Shown here piece by piece: positions 60,652 through 64,000 of a stretch of DNA of 64,000 nt. The notes beneath the pieces were generated by a model. That model was given only the letters and a program-made list of their open reading frames with translations. It was not told where the DNA came from and searched no databases. How positions within the stretch are numbered: the first letter of the stretch is position 1; every line of letters starts with the position of its first letter. The position numbers and the translations under genes were made by a program. Where the stretch lies: positions 1,979,302 to 2,043,301 of the forward strand of contig NZ_AZSJ01000003.1 of the NCBI RefSeq assembly GCF_000516555.1, given 5' to 3'. This DNA is from Afipia sp. P52-10 (GTDB lineage Bacteria > Pseudomonadota > Alphaproteobacteria > Rhizobiales > Xanthobacteraceae).

Positions 60652-61692
60652 ATGAGCATCGCCAAGCTTGTGCGATTGTTAACAGTAGCCCTGATCGTTG
60701 CGGGAATGCCGGTGCTGGCCGCTGCGCAAACGCCGTCAGCGCCTCAGACTGCTGCCCTCGACAAGGTGTCTTTCGGGACCAACTGGGTGGCGCAGGCGGA
60801 ACATGGCGGCTTCTTCCAGGCGGTCGCGGACGGCACCTATAAGAGGTATGGCCTCGACGTGACCATCGTGCCCGGCGGGCCCAACGTCAACAACCGCATC
60901 CTGATGATCTCGGGCAAGATCGACTTCTTCATGTCGGCGAACTCGCTGCAGACGTTCGATGCGGTGACCAACAACATTCCGACCGTGGCCGTGGCGTCGA
61001 TGTTCCAGAAGGAGCCGCAGGTCCTGCTCGCGCATCCGGAAGCCAATGTGAAGACGCTCGAGGATCTGAAGCCGCTGACGCTGTTCATCTCGAAGGAAGG
61101 CATCGTCAGCTACTTCCAGTGGCTGAAGACCGAGTACGGTTTCGACGAGAACAAGGTGAAGCCCTACACCTTCAACCCGCAGCCGTTCCTCGCTGACAAG
61201 AAGAGCGCGATGCAGGGCTATGTGTCGTCCGAGCCGTTCACCGTCGAAAAGCAGGGCGGGTTCAAGCCGAGCATTGTGCTGATCGCCGACTACGGCTTCA
61301 ACAGCTATTCGACGCTGATCGAAACCCGACGCGCGCTTGCCGAAAGCAAGCCGGATCTGGTGCAGCGGTTCGTCGATGCGTCGATCGTCGGCTGGTATAC
61401 CTACATCTATGGCGACAACTCCGCCGGCAATGCCATGATCAAGAAGCTCAATCCGGAGATGACCGACGATCTCCTGAAGTTCTCGGTCGAGAAGATGAAG
61501 GAGTACGGGATCGTCGATTCCGGCGATACGCTGAAGGACGGGATCGGCGCGATGAGCGATGCACGGATGACGAGCTTCTTTGACAAGATGGTGAAGGCCG
61601 GCGTCGTGCGCGCCGATATCGACTATCGCAAGGGCTACACCCTGCGCTTCGTCAACAAGGGCGTGGGATTGAACCTGCGGCCGAAGAACTAG
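60652..61692 (+). CDS. NitT/TauT-type ABC transporter binding protein (NMT1/THI5-like)
   Basis: Periplasmic binding protein of 346 residues. Signal SIAKLVRLLTVALIVAGMPVLAAAQ, then VSFGTNWVAQAEHGGFFQAVADGTYKRYGLDVTIVPGGPNVNNRI and ISKEGIVSYFQWLKTEYGF. The W-x-x-Q-x-E-H-G-G-F pattern resembles NMT1/THI5-like proteins that bind thiamine pyrimidine or aromatic/sulfonate ligands. It starts at ATG 60652, 7 nt after GGAG. The gene heads a coupled operon with ATPase and permease; the ligand may relate to the divergent creatininase gene. Confidence 0.87.
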   Translation: MSIAKLVRLLTVALIVAGMPVLAAAQTPSAPQTAALDKVSFGTNWVAQAEHGGFFQAVADGTYKRYGLDVTIVPGGPNVNNRILMISGKIDFFMSANSLQTFDAVTNNIPTVAVASMFQKEPQVLLAHPEANVKTLEDLKPLTLFISKEGIVSYFQWLKTEYGFDENKVKPYTFNPQPFLADKKSAMQGYVSSEPFTVEKQGGFKPSIVLIADYGFNSYSTLIETRRALAESKPDLVQRFVDASIVGWYTYIYGDNSAGNAMIKKLNPEMTDDLLKFSVEKMKEYGIVDSGDTLKDGIGAMSDARMTSFFDKMVKAGVVRADIDYRKGYTLRFVNKGVGLNLRPKN

Positions 61693-61699
61693 CGGCCGC

Positions 61700-62488
61700 A
61701 TGTCCACATCCGCAACCGGCCAGCATGGCAGCGCCGTCAGCCTGCGCGGCGTCACCAAGGTTTTCGCCAGCGGCGTGCAGGGGCTTGGTCCGTTCGACCT
61801 TGACGTGGCGGCGGGCGAATTCGTTTCGTTGCTGGGGCCGTCCGGGTGCGGCAAGTCGACGGCGTTGCGCCTGATCGCGGGGCTCACGATGCCGACCTCG
61901 GGCACGGTCGCGTTGGACGCGGTTCAGGCGGAGCGGCAGCGCTCGATCGGCTTCGTGTTTCAGGAGCCGACGCTGATGCCGTGGGCAAGCGTGTGGGACA
62001 ACGTCTATCTTCCGCTCCGCCTGCAACGGCACGGCCGCGACAGCATCCGCGACCGCGTCGATGCAGCCCTGGCCTCGGTCGGGCTTGCGGATTTTGCCAA
62101 GGCTTATCCACGCGAACTGTCCGGCGGCATGAAGATGCGCGTCTCGTTGGCGCGTGCGCTGGTCACCGATCCGGACATTCTGTTGATGGATGAGCCGTTC
62201 GCGGCGCTCGACGAGATCACGCGGTTTCGCCTCAACAACGACCTGCTCGATCTCTGGCAACGGTCGCGCCGGACGATCGTCTTCGTCACGCATTCGGTGT
62301 TCGAGTCGGTGTATCTGTCGCAGCGCGTCGTGGTGATGACGTCCAGGCCCGGACGCGTCAGTGAAGCGTTCGGCATCGGCACGAGCGAACCGCGCGGCGA
62401 GACGTTCCGGACCTCGGCCGATTACGTCGGCTATTGCCGCGATGTGTCGCAGGCGCTGGCGCGGGCCAGCGACACGAAGGCCGCATGA
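61700..62488 (+). CDS. NitT/TauT-type ABC transporter ATPase
   Basis: ABC ATPase of 262 residues. Walker A LGPSGCGKST near residues 45-54, signature LSGGMKMRVSLARAL, Walker B ILLMDEPFAALDE, H-loop TIVFVTHSVFESVYL. The family supplies energy to nitrate, taurine and pyrimidine-type transporters. It starts 8 bp after the binding-protein stop and its TGA overlaps the permease ATG, so the three genes are translated together. Substrate follows the binding protein. Confidence 0.92.
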   Translation: MSTSATGQHGSAVSLRGVTKVFASGVQGLGPFDLDVAAGEFVSLLGPSGCGKSTALRLIAGLTMPTSGTVALDAVQAERQRSIGFVFQEPTLMPWASVWDNVYLPLRLQRHGRDSIRDRVDAALASVGLADFAKAYPRELSGGMKMRVSLARALVTDPDILLMDEPFAALDEITRFRLNNDLLDLWQRSRRTIVFVTHSVFESVYLSQRVVVMTSRPGRVSEAFGIGTSEPRGETFRTSADYVGYCRDVSQALARASDTKAA

Positions 62489-63309
62489 TGGCAGACGATG
62501 TCCGGTCGGCATCTTCGGGAGAGGGCACTGCGGGGATGATCCTGCGATACGCGCTGCCGCTCGGCACGTTCGCGATCGGCCTTCTGGCCTGGGACCTGGT
62601 CGTCCGTCTCAATGACATTCCGCCCTATGTGCTGCCGTCGCCGGGGCTGGTGTTTAGCACGCTGGTCCGGGATTGGCCGATCCTGTCGCAGTCGTTGCTG
62701 GTGACGCTGCTGACGACGTTCGAGGGATTTGCCGCGGCGGCTGTCGGCGGCATTGCGCTGGCCTTCCTGTTCAACCGGTCACGCCTGCTCGAATACTCGC
62801 TGTATCCCTATGCCGTGATCCTGCAGGTCACGCCGGTCGTCGCCATCGCTCCGTTGCTGCTGATCTATCTGCCGCAGCAGGCGGCCGTCGTGGCCTGTGC
62901 CTGGATCGTGGCGTTCTTCCCGGTGCTGGCGAACACCACGCTCGGCCTGAACTCGGTCGATCGGAACCTGAAGGAGCTGTTTGCTCTCTATGGCGCCTCG
63001 GGCGAACAGACCTTGTGGCATCTGAAACTGCCCTCGGCATTGCCGCACATTCTCGGTGGCCTGCGGATCGCTGGCGGCCTGTCGCTGATCGGCGCGGTGG
63101 TGGCGGAGATCGCCGCCGGCTCGGCGGGCGCCGGTTCCGGACTGGCGTACCGGATCGCGGAATCCGGCTACCGCCTCAACATTCCCCGAATGTTCGCGGC
63201 GCTGGTGTTGCTCTCCGTCACCGGCATTGTCATCTTCATGACCCTGTCGCTGATATCGCATCTTGTGCTACGTCGCTGGCATGAAAGCGCGCTTGGAAAG
63301 GAAAGCTGA
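62485..63309 (+). CDS. NitT/TauT-type ABC transporter permease
   Basis: Inner-membrane permease of 274 residues with six or so hydrophobic helices, of the BPD transp 1 fold. The EAA-like loop is LFALYGASGEQTLWHLKLPSALPHILGGLRIA, close to the C-terminal third. It starts at ATG 62485, overlapping the ATPase stop by 4 bp; a second ATG follows directly. Its stop overlaps the next gene's ATG by one base. Complete. Confidence 0.9.
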   Translation: MMADDVRSASSGEGTAGMILRYALPLGTFAIGLLAWDLVVRLNDIPPYVLPSPGLVFSTLVRDWPILSQSLLVTLLTTFEGFAAAAVGGIALAFLFNRSRLLEYSLYPYAVILQVTPVVAIAPLLLIYLPQQAAVVACAWIVAFFPVLANTTLGLNSVDRNLKELFALYGASGEQTLWHLKLPSALPHILGGLRIAGGLSLIGAVVAEIAAGSAGAGSGLAYRIAESGYRLNIPRMFAALVLLSVTGIVIFMTLSLISHLVLRRWHESALGKES

Positions 63310-64000
63310 TGGCCGCCACTGGATCGACCGAAAAGCCCGACGTGCTGGTGTTCGGCCCGCCGAAGCTGACCATCACCAAGGCGCTCGGTGACGGCTTCGT
63401 CCAGCACACCTTCGAGAACCAGCGCGACCTCGGCCGGATCGCGCCGGCGATGGCGGAACGTATTCGCGGCATCGCGGTCACCGAGCTGATCCGCGTCGAT
63501 CAGGCGATGCTGTCGAAATTCCCGAAGCTCGAGATCGTCTCGACCTTCGGCGTTGGTTACGACCATATCGATGTCGGGTATGCACGCGACCACAAGATCG
63601 TCGTCACCCATACGCCTGACGTTCTGACCGAGGAAACCGCCGATGCCGCGCTCGGCCTGCTGATCTGTACGGTGCGTGAATACGTCAAGGCGGATCGCTA
63701 TGTCCGGTCCGGCCTGTGGACGAACCAGCCCTATCCGCTTACGGTCGGCTCGATGCGCGACCGCACCGTCGGTCTGGTCGGCATGGGCCGCATCGGCAAA
63801 GCGATCGCCCGCCGGCTGGAGGCGATGAAGATCCCGGTCGTCTACCACGCCCGCCGCGCCGATCCGAACGTGTTGCATCGCCATTATCCGAAGTTGCTCG
63901 ACATGGCCAAGGCGGTGGATACGCTGGTGGTGATGACGCCGGGCGGTTCGGCCACCAGCAAGCTCGTCAATGCGGACGTCATCAATGCGCTCGGGCCGAA
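63309..64000 (+). CDS. D-2-hydroxyacid dehydrogenase (3' truncated by window end)
   Basis: NAD(P)-dependent 2-hydroxyacid dehydrogenase, 230 residues visible of an expected 320 or so. The N-terminal substrate domain has IVSTFGVGYDHIDVGYARDHKIVVTHTPDVLTEETADAALGLL, the Rossmann motif is VGLVGMGRIGKAIARRLEAM, as in glyoxylate/hydroxypyruvate reductases. The conserved Arg, Glu and His catalytic residues lie beyond the window. ATG shares its A with the permease TGA (TGATG), so it is coupled to the transporter and likely processes the imported compound or its product. Confidence 0.87.
   Translation, partial: MAATGSTEKPDVLVFGPPKLTITKALGDGFVQHTFENQRDLGRIAPAMAERIRGIAVTELIRVDQAMLSKFPKLEIVSTFGVGYDHIDVGYARDHKIVVTHTPDVLTEETADAALGLLICTVREYVKADRYVRSGLWTNQPYPLTVGSMRDRTVGLVGMGRIGKAIARRLEAMKIPVVYHARRADPNVLHRHYPKLLDMAKAVDTLVVMTPGGSATSKLVNADVINALGP

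Overview
The window is a chromosomal segment of a high-GC alphaproteobacterium. The best fit is the Bradyrhizobium / Rhodopseudomonas / Afipia group (Nitrobacteraceae). The reasons are the gene block rpmB - DUF3108 - SUV3-like helicase - S4 protein - fdxA - CarD, many solute-binding proteins of the Bug and LivK types, Omp25/31-like porins, and intergenic palindromic repeats (AGCATGATC...GATCATGCT and CATCCT...AGGATG) of the sort common in these genomes. I see no rRNA, CRISPR array, insertion sequence, phage gene or integrase. The only RNA gene I can support is one tRNA-Arg(CCT). The assignment rests on remembered family patterns, not on a database search.

Layout. 1-9 kb: a 5'-truncated ugpB, then conserved housekeeping genes (rpmB, DUF3108, SUV3-like helicase, S4 protein, 7Fe ferredoxin, a CarD with a histone-H1-like tail, DUF1272). 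9-13 kb: a minus-strand block with a GT87 membrane glycosyltransferase, an M48 lipoprotein metalloprotease and a secreted nuclease-fold protein. 13-27 kb: a large acyl-CoA region with a thioesterase, two unusual crotonases, a VOC protein, a pair of acyl-CoA dehydrogenases, two SDR dehydrogenases, an acyl-CoA carboxylase (carboxyltransferase and BCCP but no biotin carboxylase), a CoA transferase, an FMN 2-hydroxyacid oxidase and a Bug solute-binding protein. 27-37 kb: assorted single genes (phosphodiesterase, YeaQ- and YidB-type stress proteins, Bug protein, ketopantoate-reductase-like protein, stand-alone FMN glutamate-synthase domain, RidA, MBL protein, porin, AraC regulator, tRNA-Arg).

37-46 kb: two more Bug proteins without TctA/TctB, then a LysR gene followed by a compact three-gene cluster: a bacterial Hri1-like protein, an orphan binding protein of the urea-carboxylase-region (urea/guanidine) type, and a 2-oxoglutarate/Fe(II) oxygenase. 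A strong hairpin closes the cluster. This is my best candidate for an undescribed system. A GFA protein, a D-2-hydroxyacid dehydrogenase and a Crp/Fnr regulator follow. 47-55.5 kb: a complete Liv-type ABC importer (LivG, H, M, K, F) bracketed by two different acyl/aryl-CoA ligases, which points to uptake and CoA activation of a fatty or aromatic acid. A GNRA-loop hairpin lies between the binding-protein gene and livF.

55.5-64 kb: a trehalose synthase-maltokinase fusion on its own, a small exported protein with a consensus CRP-type site upstream, a creatininase-family amidohydrolase, and a divergent, tightly coupled NitT/TauT-type ABC operon. That operon ends in a D-2-hydroxyacid dehydrogenase that runs off the window. 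Two overlapping perfect palindromes sit just upstream of its first gene and look like an operator.
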